DNA of 64,000 bases from Leptospira kanakyensis (GTDB lineage: Bacteria > Spirochaetota > Leptospiria > Leptospirales > Leptospiraceae), in contig NZ_RQFG01000005.1 of assembly GCF_004769235.1 (NCBI RefSeq), positions 1,364,001-1,428,000 of the forward strand. The letters run 5' to 3'. The notes below the pieces were generated by a model. That model saw only the letters and a list, made by a program, of their open reading frames with translations. It did not search any database and was not told the origin of the DNA. The position numbers and the translations under genes are program-made. Of this stretch, positions 15,830-24,214 are shown piece by piece. How positions within the stretch are numbered: position 1 is the stretch's first letter; every line of letters starts with the position of its first letter.

Positions 15830-16870
15830 ATGCGCGTAAAAACCCTATGGACTCTCCTTTCCCTTTCCGCCCTTGTTTTCTTCGTTTTGGATTGTGGCGG
15901 TCAAATTCAGGAAAAACCAATCGCTGGCTGTGAACGAATTTCAGGAACTCCTGGTCCCGAAGATTTGGATCTCATCCGTGATACTTCCACTGTGATTGTT
16001 TCTTCTCATGAACGTCGCAATGGGCTCAAAGACATTGGTGCACTGTTTGAAGTTTCCTTGGTCAACCCGAATGGAAAATTGGAAGCCAAAAAGATTGAAA
16101 CCAATTATCCTGAAAACTTTCGTCCACATGGGATTAGTTATGCGAAAGTGAAAGGTGTAGATACATTGGCGGTCATTTCCCATACGTTAGCCGATGAAAA
16201 TCCACATACCATTGAAATTTTTGAAAGATCTGCATCAGGCAAATGGACACATACAAAAACTTTGAGTGATTCCACTCTCACAAGTCCAAATGATATTTTT
16301 ATGAACGAAGCCGGAGAAATTTTTTCTTCTAATGACAATGGAACGAGTAATGCCTTCCGAAAGTATTGGGATATGATCATTCGTAGTGGTCGGGCTGACA
16401 TATCTTATTATGACGGAAAAACATTCCAAGCGCTAAATGTTCCTGTGATGTTAGGGAATGGAATTTACATTCGTAAAAAAGGTAATGAAGAACTTTTATA
16501 CCGATCTGTATTTTCAGAGAAAGCCATTCGGGTGTACAAAGTGGATCGTACTAGCGGAAAGATAAATCTAAAGTATTTGGATTCTATTTCCATTGGTGCA
16601 GGCCCTGATAATATTTTAGAAGATGAAAATGGAATGTTATGGCTTGCGGCTCACGATTCTACTTATAAATTCATTCGTCATGTGATGAATCGAACGAATC
16701 TAGCACCCACTCGTGTTTTCAAAATCAATCCAGAAAACAAAGAAGTTACAGAAGTCTACGCCAACGAAGGTGCCGAAATTTCTGCAGGTAGCACCGCTCT
16801 TGTTTTCAAAAACAAACTTTTGATTTCCCAAGTGTTTGAAGATTTTCTTCTGGTTTGCCCAAGGCCGTAA
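15830..16870 (+). CDS. Paraoxonase/SMP-30-like beta-propeller lipoprotein
   Basis: This is a 346-residue exported protein. The signal peptide ends in a lipobox (FFVLDCGG, Cys ~22), so it should be lipid-anchored. The mature part looks like a six-bladed beta-propeller of the arylesterase/SMP-30 type: GTPGPEDLDL, RPHGISY, TSPNDIFM, SNDNGT and GAGPDNILEDENG are the repeated calcium-site-like turns. Such enzymes hydrolyse lactones or esters; the substrate is unknown. I choose the ATG at 15830 because it gives a normal signal peptide. The frame also opens from an ATG at 15776. A GGAGG at 15796-15800 precedes a three-codon ORF (15804-15815) in another frame. Confidence 0.86.
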   Translation: MRVKTLWTLLSLSALVFFVLDCGGQIQEKPIAGCERISGTPGPEDLDLIRDTSTVIVSSHERRNGLKDIGALFEVSLVNPNGKLEAKKIETNYPENFRPHGISYAKVKGVDTLAVISHTLADENPHTIEIFERSASGKWTHTKTLSDSTLTSPNDIFMNEAGEIFSSNDNGTSNAFRKYWDMIIRSGRADISYYDGKTFQALNVPVMLGNGIYIRKKGNEELLYRSVFSEKAIRVYKVDRTSGKINLKYLDSISIGAGPDNILEDENGMLWLAAHDSTYKFIRHVMNRTNLAPTRVFKINPENKEVTEVYANEGAEISAGSTALVFKNKLLISQVFEDFLLVCPRP

Positions 16871-16938
16871 AGAAAGAATTTTTAGTTAGATTTTGGATAC
16901 GATGGTCTTGGTTAGGCTGTCGTATCTATTCATTAAAT

Positions 16939-17376
16939 ATGTTTTTATTAAAACGGCTCATTGATATCATTTATCCCAATCGAAAATACCGAAATTGTAT
17001 CGAGAGCTATTTTGGTAGGTACCTTGAAGATAAAGGATATTCTAAATATTATGATTCAAAATCGAATAAATATATCTTTGAAAACCAAATAAGAATTGTT
17101 GAAATCCAAAACAAAATACACCCATCTGATTATGGATTTTCAGTTTTTATCTTTAATAAGTTGAAAAGCAATGAGTATTCAATTTTAATAAATATACCAA
17201 ATTATCTTATTTATCCAGATTTTATCCTAATTAAAGATTCTTTTTATGCTTTACTCGCAAACAAAAATGCAACGGATTCAATAGAGACTAATCAATGGAT
17301 TCCTAAATTAAGAGTATTTTGGGTAAACGAAAATTCAAAGACAGAAAAAAACCGAAATAGTTTTCTATTGAAATAG
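16939..17376 (+). CDS. Hypothetical protein, AT-rich
   Basis: This predicted 145-residue protein is rich in Ile, Asn, Lys and Tyr. It has no signal peptide, recognisable motif or obvious Shine-Dalgarno sequence. The frame opens at 16855, inside the preceding gene, but the first reasonable ATG is 16939. It is visibly more AT-rich than the neighbours to the left, as is the AraC gene after it, which could mean recent acquisition. The alternation of hydrophobic and charged residues looks like a real folded domain rather than noise. Confidence 0.55.
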   Translation: MFLLKRLIDIIYPNRKYRNCIESYFGRYLEDKGYSKYYDSKSNKYIFENQIRIVEIQNKIHPSDYGFSVFIFNKLKSNEYSILINIPNYLIYPDFILIKDSFYALLANKNATDSIETNQWIPKLRVFWVNENSKTEKNRNSFLLK

Positions 17377-17494
17377 AGTAAAGTAAGCGGAAATTGTACA
17401 AATAACACATATTAAGTGAAATATATTCGGGGCTTTGGTAAAACTAGTTCATTATGCGCAACCACCAATAATAATTTTAATTCGGAAAAGTAAA

Positions 17495-18235
17495 ATGTAT
17501 AATCCAATAAAAGATGGAATTAATAAAAAATACCAATCCGTAACTTATAATGAACAAAGTCCGCCAGATGATTTAAAAGAATACGTTCATTCTTACTGGG
17601 AAATAAAAACTCATGTGAAACTAGAGGATGATTTTATTTTACATGTAATCCCTGATGCTTGTATCAATATTTTATTCAATTTACTAAACACAAATATTGC
17701 TGCCATTACCTATCGACATACTGATTACGTAGCATTAAACCTAGGTAAATCTTTTCATTATACAGGAATTCAATTGTATCCTGGTGTGTGGCATGGGGAT
17801 TTTAATGAAGTGATTTTCGGTTTCGTTGATTCTCCTTACTTGGGGAATCTACCTCTGATTGAAACGGCTAAAAAAATTAAAAATTCAAAGTTTCATGACT
17901 TTAATCCAATTTTTTCTGAACTTGTCAGATTTTTAATTTCAAAAGAATTTGTTCGAAAAAATTCAATTACAGAAAAAATTTTATCGGATTTGGAAACAAT
18001 TGAATCAGTAGAAGACATGGCTGCATCGGTTAATCTATCTGCGCGCCAATTACAAAGAAAATTAAAAGAGACTACAGGTTTTTCACCTCATAACTTCTTA
18101 AAAATCTTAAGACTACAACAATCGTTTAGAAATCATTATTTAGATTTGTACGTAGACCAATCTCATTTCATTCATAATTTCAAAAAAATTACAGGATACA
18201 CCCCAAAAGAGTATTTTAAAAATTTTGATGTCTGA
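17495..18235 (+). CDS. AraC family transcriptional regulator
   Basis: This is a 246-residue DNA-binding regulator. The N-terminal ~150 residues follow the DUF6597-type sensor pattern (PPDDLKEYVHSYWEI, then HVIPDACINILFN). The C-terminal ~80 residues are an AraC double helix-turn-helix with VNLSARQLQRKLKETTGFSP and the conserved ending QSHFIHNFKKITGYTPKEY. I start it at the ATG at 17495 rather than an upstream in-frame start at 17435. It may control the VOC gene 82 nt downstream. Local sequence is AT-rich. Confidence 0.9.
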   Translation: MYNPIKDGINKKYQSVTYNEQSPPDDLKEYVHSYWEIKTHVKLEDDFILHVIPDACINILFNLLNTNIAAITYRHTDYVALNLGKSFHYTGIQLYPGVWHGDFNEVIFGFVDSPYLGNLPLIETAKKIKNSKFHDFNPIFSELVRFLISKEFVRKNSITEKILSDLETIESVEDMAASVNLSARQLQRKLKETTGFSPHNFLKILRLQQSFRNHYLDLYVDQSHFIHNFKKITGYTPKEYFKNFDV

Positions 18236-18245
18236 TTTATACAAT

Positions 18246-18314
18246 ACTCACTCTCCATAATCGTTTAGAATTTTTCTATCAGTACAGTATATACCTGAAA
18301 GAAGGAGAGTGAGT
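18246..18314 (+). promoter_or_regulatory. Long inverted repeat burying the VOC gene Shine-Dalgarno
   Basis: An 11-bp perfect inverted repeat has arms ACTCACTCTCC (18246-18256) and GGAGAGTGAGT (18304-18314) around a 47-nt loop. The right arm contains the GGAG ribosome-binding site of the VOC gene, whose ATG is at 18317. RNA carrying both arms would hide the site. Transcripts starting within the loop would not. Confidence 0.5.
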
Positions 18315-18316
18315 TT

Positions 18317-18697
18317 ATGTTAAAACCAAATGCAATAGGATGGTTCGACATTTATGTTGATCATTTAGATCGGGCAACGAAATTTTATGAGGAAATTTGT
18401 AACCAGAAGTTAGAGGATCTTATCGATCCTACAGGCGAAACAAAAATGAAAGTTTTTACAGGTGAAATGAATACTTATGGTTCCTCGGGTGCATTGGTTC
18501 TATCCAATCATTATAAACCGGGAAAAGGGGGAACGTTGGTTTATTTCAGTGTGGAAGATTGTGAACTAAGTGAATCCAAAATAGAAAAAGTTGGAGGGAA
18601 AATCATTCGGCCAAAATTTTCAATAGGAAATTTCGGATTTGTAACCTTATGTGAAGATTCCGAGGGAAATTTGATTGGATTAAATTCTATGAAATAG
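18317..18697 (+). CDS. VOC (glyoxalase/bleomycin-resistance fold) protein
   Basis: This is a 126-residue protein of the vicinal oxygen chelate superfamily with the paired beta-alpha-beta-beta-beta layout: GWFDIYVDHLDRATKFYEEI at the start and GNFGFVTLCEDSEGNLIGL at the end. The terminal Glu of DSEGN is a usual metal position. The subfamily resembles predicted dioxygenase-like proteins of unknown substrate. AAGGAGAG serves as a strong ribosome-binding site. It follows the AraC gene, which is a plausible regulator. Confidence 0.9.
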   Translation: MLKPNAIGWFDIYVDHLDRATKFYEEICNQKLEDLIDPTGETKMKVFTGEMNTYGSSGALVLSNHYKPGKGGTLVYFSVEDCELSESKIEKVGGKIIRPKFSIGNFGFVTLCEDSEGNLIGLNSMK

Positions 18698-18712
18698 AAT
18701 CATTTAAGAGAT

Positions 18713-18743
18713 TTGAGAGTATAAACTTGTGATATACTCTCAA
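18713..18743 (+). promoter_or_regulatory. Dyad over a possible extended -10 promoter of the DUF1697 gene
   Basis: There is a perfect 11-bp inverted repeat, TTGAGAGTATA (18713-18723) and TATACTCTCAA (18733-18743), with a 9-nt spacer. The right arm overlaps TG-A-TATACT (18730-18738), which fits an extended -10 element, ~50 nt before the DUF1697 start. No T tract follows, so I favour an operator over a terminator. Confidence 0.4.
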
Positions 18744-18794
18744 TCAAATACTGTCGCGTTGCTTCGATATTTACAGCCTCGCTCGGAAACCACC

Positions 18795-19325
18795 ATGAAA
18801 TACATCGCACTGCTCAGAGGAATTAATGTCGGAGGGAACAGAAAGGTCGAAATGAAAAAACTTCGAACACTTTTTGAATCCTTGGGATATACGGAAGTTT
18901 CTACCTATATCAATTCAGGGAATATCATTTTTGAATCAGAAGATGATACAAAAACAGTTCTTACAAAAATCACAAAGAGTTTTGAGAAAATTTTTGATTT
19001 TGAAATCCCCACTCTTGTGAAGACAGAAAAAGAAATGAAAAAAATTGCGAATGCGATTCCTGAGGGGTGGCAAAACGACGCCACTCAAAAGACAGATGTT
19101 GCGTATTTATTTCCAGAAGCCGATTCCAAAAAAATCATTGAGGAACTTCCTCTCAAAAAAGAATTTTTGGAGATTCGTTACATGAAAGGTGCCATCATCT
19201 GGAATATCAAAAGAGAAAATTTGAACAAAAGCCAACTAACAAAACTAATTAGTCATAAATTGTATAAAGGAATGACAATACGAAATGTAAACACCGCCAG
19301 ATTTTTAGCAGGAGAAAAAGAGTAA
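18795..19325 (+). CDS. DUF1697 family protein
   Basis: This 176-residue cytoplasmic protein begins [20 protein letters not shown] and continues with [11 protein letters not shown], both hallmarks of DUF1697. The C-terminal [14 protein letters not shown] is also typical. Function of the family is unknown. I use the ATG at 18795, since the upstream in-frame start at 18729 adds 22 residues outside the family pattern. The gene stands alone behind the dyad at 18713-18743. Confidence 0.9.
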   Translation: MKYIALLRGINVGGNRKVEMKKLRTLFESLGYTEVSTYINSGNIIFESEDDTKTVLTKITKSFEKIFDFEIPTLVKTEKEMKKIANAIPEGWQNDATQKTDVAYLFPEADSKKIIEELPLKKEFLEIRYMKGAIIWNIKRENLNKSQLTKLISHKLYKGMTIRNVNTARFLAGEKE

Positions 19326-19395
19326 AAAAATAAAACAGAACTGATTTTCTTTTTAGTGATCAGTGGAAAGTTACCTTTCTAAAGGGATCCCTATC

Positions 19396-19986
19396 TCAAC
19401 CGAGTCCTTTCAATACCGCTTCTATCGTCTCCACTAACAACGGTTCTCTGTTCTCATTCGAATGTTGTGCCACAAGTTTCGGGTGTGTGAAACCGGTTCC
19501 CGCGGAGATCAAAATTTCTGCAATTTGGTTTATATCCCTTTTTTTGATCTTCCTTTGATTTATGGCTTCCGTAACCAAACTAGACATTTGTTTTTGCATA
19601 TTGGATAAATGAGTTTGGATGAATGGTTTGGATTCTTCTGCGGCCATATCGAAGGCCTTATACAACTCGGGATCCAGTTTTACTTTTTCCAATTTCATTC
19701 GGTGGAGATTTAGAAACCAAGTGAGGATCTTTTGGATCGGGTCTCGTTTTTCTTTTACAAGCAGGTCTTGTTTCTCATCTAACTTCAGAAGCCAACGTTC
19801 GGAAACTGCATCGAAAAGAGCTGTTTTGTCTTGAAAATGGGAGTAGAGGGCCGCATGGCTAATCCCCATTTCTTTGGCCACATCCACCAAACGAACCTTT
19901 TCAAATCCCTTGGCCCGCATTTGGTCGATGGCAATTTCCACGGCTTTGTCTTGGATTTCCGAGGCTGTGAGACCGGTTCTTGGCAT
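19396..19986 (-). CDS. TetR family transcriptional repressor
   Basis: This 196-residue regulator has an N-terminal helix-turn-helix at ~10-55 (VRLVDVAKEMGISHAALYSH followed by FQDKTALFDAV), the usual TetR signature, and a helical ligand-binding domain. It is divergent from the SDR gene at 20126. A 17-bp dyad lies exactly in the spacer of that gene's promoter, so repression of the SDR gene, and perhaps autoregulation, is the natural reading. The inducer is unknown. Confidence 0.92.
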   Translation of the reverse strand: MPRTGLTASEIQDKAVEIAIDQMRAKGFEKVRLVDVAKEMGISHAALYSHFQDKTALFDAVSERWLLKLDEKQDLLVKEKRDPIQKILTWFLNLHRMKLEKVKLDPELYKAFDMAAEESKPFIQTHLSNMQKQMSSLVTEAINQRKIKKRDINQIAEILISAGTGFTHPKLVAQHSNENREPLLVETIEAVLKGLG

Positions 19987-20067
19987 AAGGAAAGGATCAG
20001 ATCAAAAACGAGGGGGTCAATCTCTAATTACAAATTAAAAAAAATGTTAGTTTTGAAACTTACGGAC

Positions 20068-20096
20068 TTGACTTTTTGTAACTTACAAAATATTGT
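20068..20096 (+). promoter_or_regulatory. SDR promoter with TetR operator filling the spacer
   Basis: TTGACT (20068-20073) and TATTGT (20091-20096) are 17 nt apart. The entire spacer is the dyad TTTTGTAA-C-TTACAAAA (20074-20090), 8+1+8 bp and perfect. This is the classical placement for repression by a TetR-type protein, whose gene is divergent at 19396-19986. Confidence 0.75.
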
Positions 20097-20125
20097 AAAT
20101 GTAACCAAAGGAAAGGTAAAAATTT

Positions 20126-20866
20126 ATGCAATTGAATGGAAATACAATCCTCATCACTGGGGGAACGAGTGGGATCGGTCTTGCTCTGGCAAAACGACTC
20201 TCCGATTTAGGAAATCAGATTCTAGTTTGCGGAACCAGCGCAAAGAAAATGGAAGAGATTCGAAAATCTTATCCTCATTGGGGGACTTATCTATTTGATA
20301 TCTCTCGCCCCGAAGAGAGGGAACGGTTGTTTCTTGAATCAACAAATGATTATCCAGAGCTCAATGTCTTATTCAATAACGCAGGAATGCAGAGGTATCC
20401 TAAACTGGGTGAAGTCGAACCTTGGGCAGATTTGGGCAAAGAAATCGATTTAAATTTTGGAGCTCCGATTCATCTTTCAATGTTATTCGCTAAACACTTG
20501 TTTGCAAAGAAAAATGCAGCGATTCTTAATACAACATCAGGACTATCGCATATCCCTTTGGCTTATGCACCGGTCTACAGTGCAACGAAAGCTGCGCTAC
20601 ATTCCTTCACCTTGACACTACGATTTCAATTTCGCAACCAACCGATTGAAGTGATTGAAGTTTCGCCACCTATGGTGGATACGGATTTAGGAATTCCTAA
20701 CACACATACGGCGGGACTGAACTTAGATGAGTATGCAGATGGTGTCATTGTTGGATTACGAAATGGAGAGTTAGAAATCACTACTGGTTTTTCTACGGTT
20801 TCCGCCAATGCCAGTCGGGAGAAGAAGGATGAACTCTTTTTGTCTATGAACCAGGCGAGGAGCTAA
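20126..20866 (+). CDS. Short-chain dehydrogenase/reductase (DltE-like)
   Basis: This is a 246-residue NAD(P)-dependent oxidoreductase of the classical SDR family. The cofactor motif TGGTSGIG is at 11-18, NNAG at 84-87, and the catalytic YSATK at 151-155, with an upstream Ser in NTTSGLSH. The arrangement resembles DltE/YdfG-type reductases; the substrate is unknown. GGAAAGG precedes the ATG. It is probably under the divergent TetR regulator through the operator at 20074-20090. Its stop is directly adjacent to the stop of convergent ruvC. Confidence 0.93.
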   Translation: MQLNGNTILITGGTSGIGLALAKRLSDLGNQILVCGTSAKKMEEIRKSYPHWGTYLFDISRPEERERLFLESTNDYPELNVLFNNAGMQRYPKLGEVEPWADLGKEIDLNFGAPIHLSMLFAKHLFAKKNAAILNTTSGLSHIPLAYAPVYSATKAALHSFTLTLRFQFRNQPIEVIEVSPPMVDTDLGIPNTHTAGLNLDEYADGVIVGLRNGELEITTGFSTVSANASREKKDELFLSMNQARS

Positions 20867-21343
20867 TCAAACTAGAGATCGACCCACAAAGGCACAAGCG
20901 ATGGCGTCCCAAGAGTCGTCGTGGCCTTTCAGATCTTTAAATCCTAAAATCATTTGGATGGCTGCCCGCACTTCTTTTTTGGTGGCATTCCCTTTGGCGG
21001 AGATTCCTTTTTTGATTTGCGTTGCTGTGAGTGATACCACAGGAATTTGGTTTTCGCCTAGGGAAAGTAAGATGACCCCGCGGGATTCCGAGACCTTCAT
21101 TCCTGTCGTTGTGTTCTGAACAAAGAAGAGTTCTTCGACCGCGGCCGCTTCCGGTTGGAATTCAGCGAGGATTTCCATCAGTTCCTTGCGGATTTGGAGG
21201 AGGTTGTCAGGGGAAGGAGTCTTCGGAGCCACTTCAATGGTTCCATAAGTTAAGAGCGTTGGGTTACGACGAAGTCCCTCAGGAAAGGAAAGAATTGCAT
21301 ACCCCACACGGTGGGATCCAGGGTCAATGCCGATGATTTTCAA
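20867..21343 (-). CDS. ruvC: Holliday junction resolvase RuvC
   Basis: This encodes a 158-residue endonuclease that cuts Holliday junctions with RuvAB. The acidic catalytic residues are visible: D7 in KIIGIDPGS, E70 in AAVEELFF, and the final HDDSWDAIACA pair near 143 and 146. The start is TTG at 21343, where AGGAAAG precedes and the protein then begins at the normal family position; no ATG is available close by. The open frame extends further upstream, but without family similarity. It is alone, not next to ruvA or ruvB. Confidence 0.93.
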   Translation of the reverse strand: MKIIGIDPGSHRVGYAILSFPEGLRRNPTLLTYGTIEVAPKTPSPDNLLQIRKELMEILAEFQPEAAAVEELFFVQNTTTGMKVSESRGVILLSLGENQIPVVSLTATQIKKGISAKGNATKKEVRAAIQMILGFKDLKGHDDSWDAIACAFVGRSLV

Positions 21344-21476
21344 TAATTTCTTTCCTAAACCCCAACTTTTGCCCAGTTTGGACCTCCCTGACGCAAAACC
21401 TAGTCTAAAAATGAAAATGACAGGGTACTTTCCTTCCGTATAGTGGAAGAAAACCACCCGCAGGAACGTTAAACAC

Positions 21477-23153
21477 ATGACCGCAACGGCAGTGAAACTC
21501 GAAAAATCCCAGGCGGAGAAGGCTCTTAGTGCTCAAGCCGCCCTCCTCAATGATGTAACCAAACGACTCGCTCTGAAAAATTCCGACAACGGCAAAGTAT
21601 CCGTAAGCAAAATGGACAAAACGCAACATGTGTTTTACCAATTGGCTTGGATGACAGCTCAACAACGTGTTGCTGAGAACTTTATCGTTTATGCTTGGGA
21701 TGCTTCCAAGGGAACGGGCGAAATGGAACAGAAAATGGCTCTTACTTTTGTAGCCGAAACTGTTACCAACATTCGTTCAGAACTCGCAGCTCGCCCTGCA
21801 GAGTATGAACTGACTTACCAAGAACTATTCTCCAAACTATTTTCAGATGAGATCAATGCTTATGTAGAAGCAGCATCGAAAATGGAAAACTATGAAGCCA
21901 TTGTAGACAAGATCGTTGATCTTGGACACTTCGGTGCCTATGGTCTTTCCGAAGATCACGAAAACTTCCGTGGAATCTTTAAAGATTTTGCTGAAAACGT
22001 AGTGGTTCCTCAAGCAGAACATGTCCATAGACATGACGATTTGATTCCGGCTGAAATCATCAATGGATTAAAAGACATGGGTTGTTTCGGACTTTGTATT
22101 CCAGAAAAGTTTGGCGGTATCCAACCAGATGATCGTCCAGATAATATTTCCATGTTAGTTGTGACGGAAGAACTTTCACGTGGTTCCCTCGGAGCTGCTG
22201 GATCCCTCATTACAAGACCAGAGATCATGTCCAAGGCCCTCCTCAAAGGGGGAACGGAAGAACAAAAAAACAAATGGTTACCACTTCTTGCATCTGGTGA
22301 AAAGTTTGCAGGGATCATGGTAACAGAACCTAACTACGGTTCCGATGTTGCTGGTGTATCTGTAACAGCGAAAGAAGCAAATGGTGGATTTGTGATCAAT
22401 GGTGTAAAAACTTGGTGCACATTTGCAGGTTATGCGAATCTTCTTCTTATCCTTTGCAGAACAGAATCTGACCCAAATCTCAAACACAAAGGTCTTTCTA
22501 TCATTTTAGCTGAGAAACCATCTTTTGATGGCCATGAATTCAGCTACAAACAAGAAGGTGGCGGAACCATCCAAGGGAAAGCAATCGGAACCATTGGTTA
22601 CCGAGGAATGCACTCTTACGAAGTATCTTTCGAAGATTACTTTGTTCCGAAAGAAAACCTACTTGGTGGTGATGCTGGACGTGGCAAAGGATTCTATTTC
22701 CAAATGGAAGGATTTGCTGGTGGACGTATCCAAACTGCAGCTCGTGCCAATGGTGTGATGCAAGCCGCTCTTGAAGCAGCTCTTCGTTATTCCCAAGAAC
22801 GTAAAGTATTCGCAAAACCAATTTACGATTATACTTTAACTAAGTTCAAAATTGCAAAGATGGCAATGATTGTGCAAGCAACTCGCCAGTACACAAACTA
22901 TGTCGCAACACTACTCGATGAACACAAAGGCCAAATGGAAGCAACACTTGTTAAATTGTATGCATCCAAAATTGCTGAGTGGGTGACTCGTGAAGCAATG
23001 CAAATTCATGGTGGTATGGGTTATGCAGAAGAGTATCCAGTATCAAGATATTTTGTTGATGCTCGTGTATTCTCTATTTTTGAAGGTGCGGAAGAAGTAA
23101 TGGCTCTTCGTGTAGTTGCGAAAGACTTACTTGACCAAGCATTAGCTTCTTAA
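21477..23153 (+). CDS. Large acyl-CoA dehydrogenase
   Basis: This 558-residue FAD-dependent acyl-CoA dehydrogenase has an N-terminal helical extension of about 150 residues before the usual dehydrogenase core. The core shows GCFGLCIPEKFGGIQ, MVTEPNYGSDVAGV, GYRGMHSYEVSFEDYFVP and the C-terminal IHGGMGYAEEYPVSRYFVD. The family oxidises acyl-CoA to enoyl-CoA in beta-oxidation or amino-acid breakdown. The extension suggests a very-long-chain or specialised branch, but the substrate cannot be named. It is followed by a strong terminator and seems to be transcribed alone. The divergent ruvC start lies 134 nt upstream. Confidence 0.93.
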   Translation: MTATAVKLEKSQAEKALSAQAALLNDVTKRLALKNSDNGKVSVSKMDKTQHVFYQLAWMTAQQRVAENFIVYAWDASKGTGEMEQKMALTFVAETVTNIRSELAARPAEYELTYQELFSKLFSDEINAYVEAASKMENYEAIVDKIVDLGHFGAYGLSEDHENFRGIFKDFAENVVVPQAEHVHRHDDLIPAEIINGLKDMGCFGLCIPEKFGGIQPDDRPDNISMLVVTEELSRGSLGAAGSLITRPEIMSKALLKGGTEEQKNKWLPLLASGEKFAGIMVTEPNYGSDVAGVSVTAKEANGGFVINGVKTWCTFAGYANLLLILCRTESDPNLKHKGLSIILAEKPSFDGHEFSYKQEGGGTIQGKAIGTIGYRGMHSYEVSFEDYFVPKENLLGGDAGRGKGFYFQMEGFAGGRIQTAARANGVMQAALEAALRYSQERKVFAKPIYDYTLTKFKIAKMAMIVQATRQYTNYVATLLDEHKGQMEATLVKLYASKIAEWVTREAMQIHGGMGYAEEYPVSRYFVDARVFSIFEGAEEVMALRVVAKDLLDQALAS

Positions 23154-23219
23154 TTAGAAACAAAATTTTATCTTTGTTGGAAGGGGTTCAAACCGGAAGG
23201 CAAAGGAGAAATAAAAAAG

Positions 23220-23242
23220 GCCCGAATTCTCGGGCTTTTTTT
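23220..23242 (+). terminator. Rho-independent terminator of the acyl-CoA dehydrogenase gene
   Basis: GCCCGA (23220-23225) pairs with TCGGGC (23230-23235) over a 4-nt loop and is followed by seven T. It is 66 nt after the stop codon. The A-run upstream may let it also serve the opposite strand. Confidence 0.92.
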
Positions 23243-23291
23243 ATGCCTAAAAACAGAGATATGATGATAGGTATTTTCATTTTATCTTGAA

Positions 23292-23567
23292 CTACTCTGA
23301 TTTGGATGTAGATTTACACTCTTCAGGTACGTCACAAAAATACTGGATCATGTATACATAACCATCAATGTTCGTACAAATATTAACGCCTAATTTTCGA
23401 TAACGTTCGGCATCGGGAGATTTTTCACATGCAAGAACAGCGGTAAGTAAACATTCATTAGACTTTTTCTTTTCTTTGTCACATTTTTTGTTCGCTTTAC
23501 CGATTTCAGGACCACAACTTGATAATAATAATGTTAAGAAAAGAACATAGTATTTTGGTTTTCTCAT
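23292..23567 (-). CDS. Small cysteine-rich lipoprotein
   Basis: This is a 91-residue precursor with a signal peptide and lipobox LLLSSC (Cys 18). The mature part is highly charged (a KKCDKEKKK stretch) with about six cysteines spread to the end, probably forming disulfides after export. I do not recognise the family. It is divergent from the VOC gene at 23718, with 150 nt between the starts that must hold both promoters. Confidence 0.8.
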   Translation of the reverse strand: MRKPKYYVLFLTLLLSSCGPEIGKANKKCDKEKKKSNECLLTAVLACEKSPDAERYRKLGVNICTNIDGYVYMIQYFCDVPEECKSTSKSE

Positions 23568-23717
23568 CTGATTATCTTTCCATTTTTAATCATTTAGAGC
23601 AAATGACTCTTGTTTTACGAAAGAATTCTGTTTCTTTGAAACTAGTCTACATTAAATCTAACTTTCCAGAAAAACAATTTAGAATCTGACTTTACTTAAG
23701 GAGTCTCGAACACGAAT

Positions 23718-24068
23718 ATGCTCAAAAAATCAATCCCTCAACTCCCATCTTTAGATCTGCAAAAATCCAAAAAATTTTATGAAGAGAATTTAGGGTTTAA
23801 AACTCTAAACGAATATGACGATATCTATTTATTGGAAAAGGATGGATTTGAACTTCATTTATGGTTATGCGATGATCCATCCATTCCACAAAATTCTAGT
23901 GTTTATTACCATGTAGATGAAATTGATCTTATGTATTTGGATTACAAAAACAAAGGAATTGTCCATAAAAATGCCCACATTATGGATAAACCCTGGGGAA
24001 TGAGGGAGTTTTATGTTGTCGATTTGGACGGCAATTTATTAAAATTTGGACAGAATATAAACGTATAA
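23718..24068 (+). CDS. VOC family protein (bleomycin-resistance-like)
   Basis: This 116-residue protein of the vicinal oxygen chelate fold shows IPQLPSLDLQKSKKFYEENLG at the start and REFYVVDLDGNLLKFGQ at the end, the pattern of bleomycin-binding/glyoxalase-like proteins. The family pattern alone does not show drug resistance. AAGGAG lies 14 nt before the ATG, a slightly long gap. Confidence 0.88.
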   Translation: MLKKSIPQLPSLDLQKSKKFYEENLGFKTLNEYDDIYLLEKDGFELHLWLCDDPSIPQNSSVYYHVDEIDLMYLDYKNKGIVHKNAHIMDKPWGMREFYVVDLDGNLLKFGQNINV

Positions 24069-24214
24069 ATTTGTATCAATTTTCAATTTTGATGTCTAAT
24101 GTAGGCAATACAATCTTATCTATGTTAAGTGTAATTTTGTTTTACTGATGATTACAACGTTAGTTTCATTAGAGTTACATTACTACCAATTTGAAGATTA
24201 AAATTTAAGTAAAT

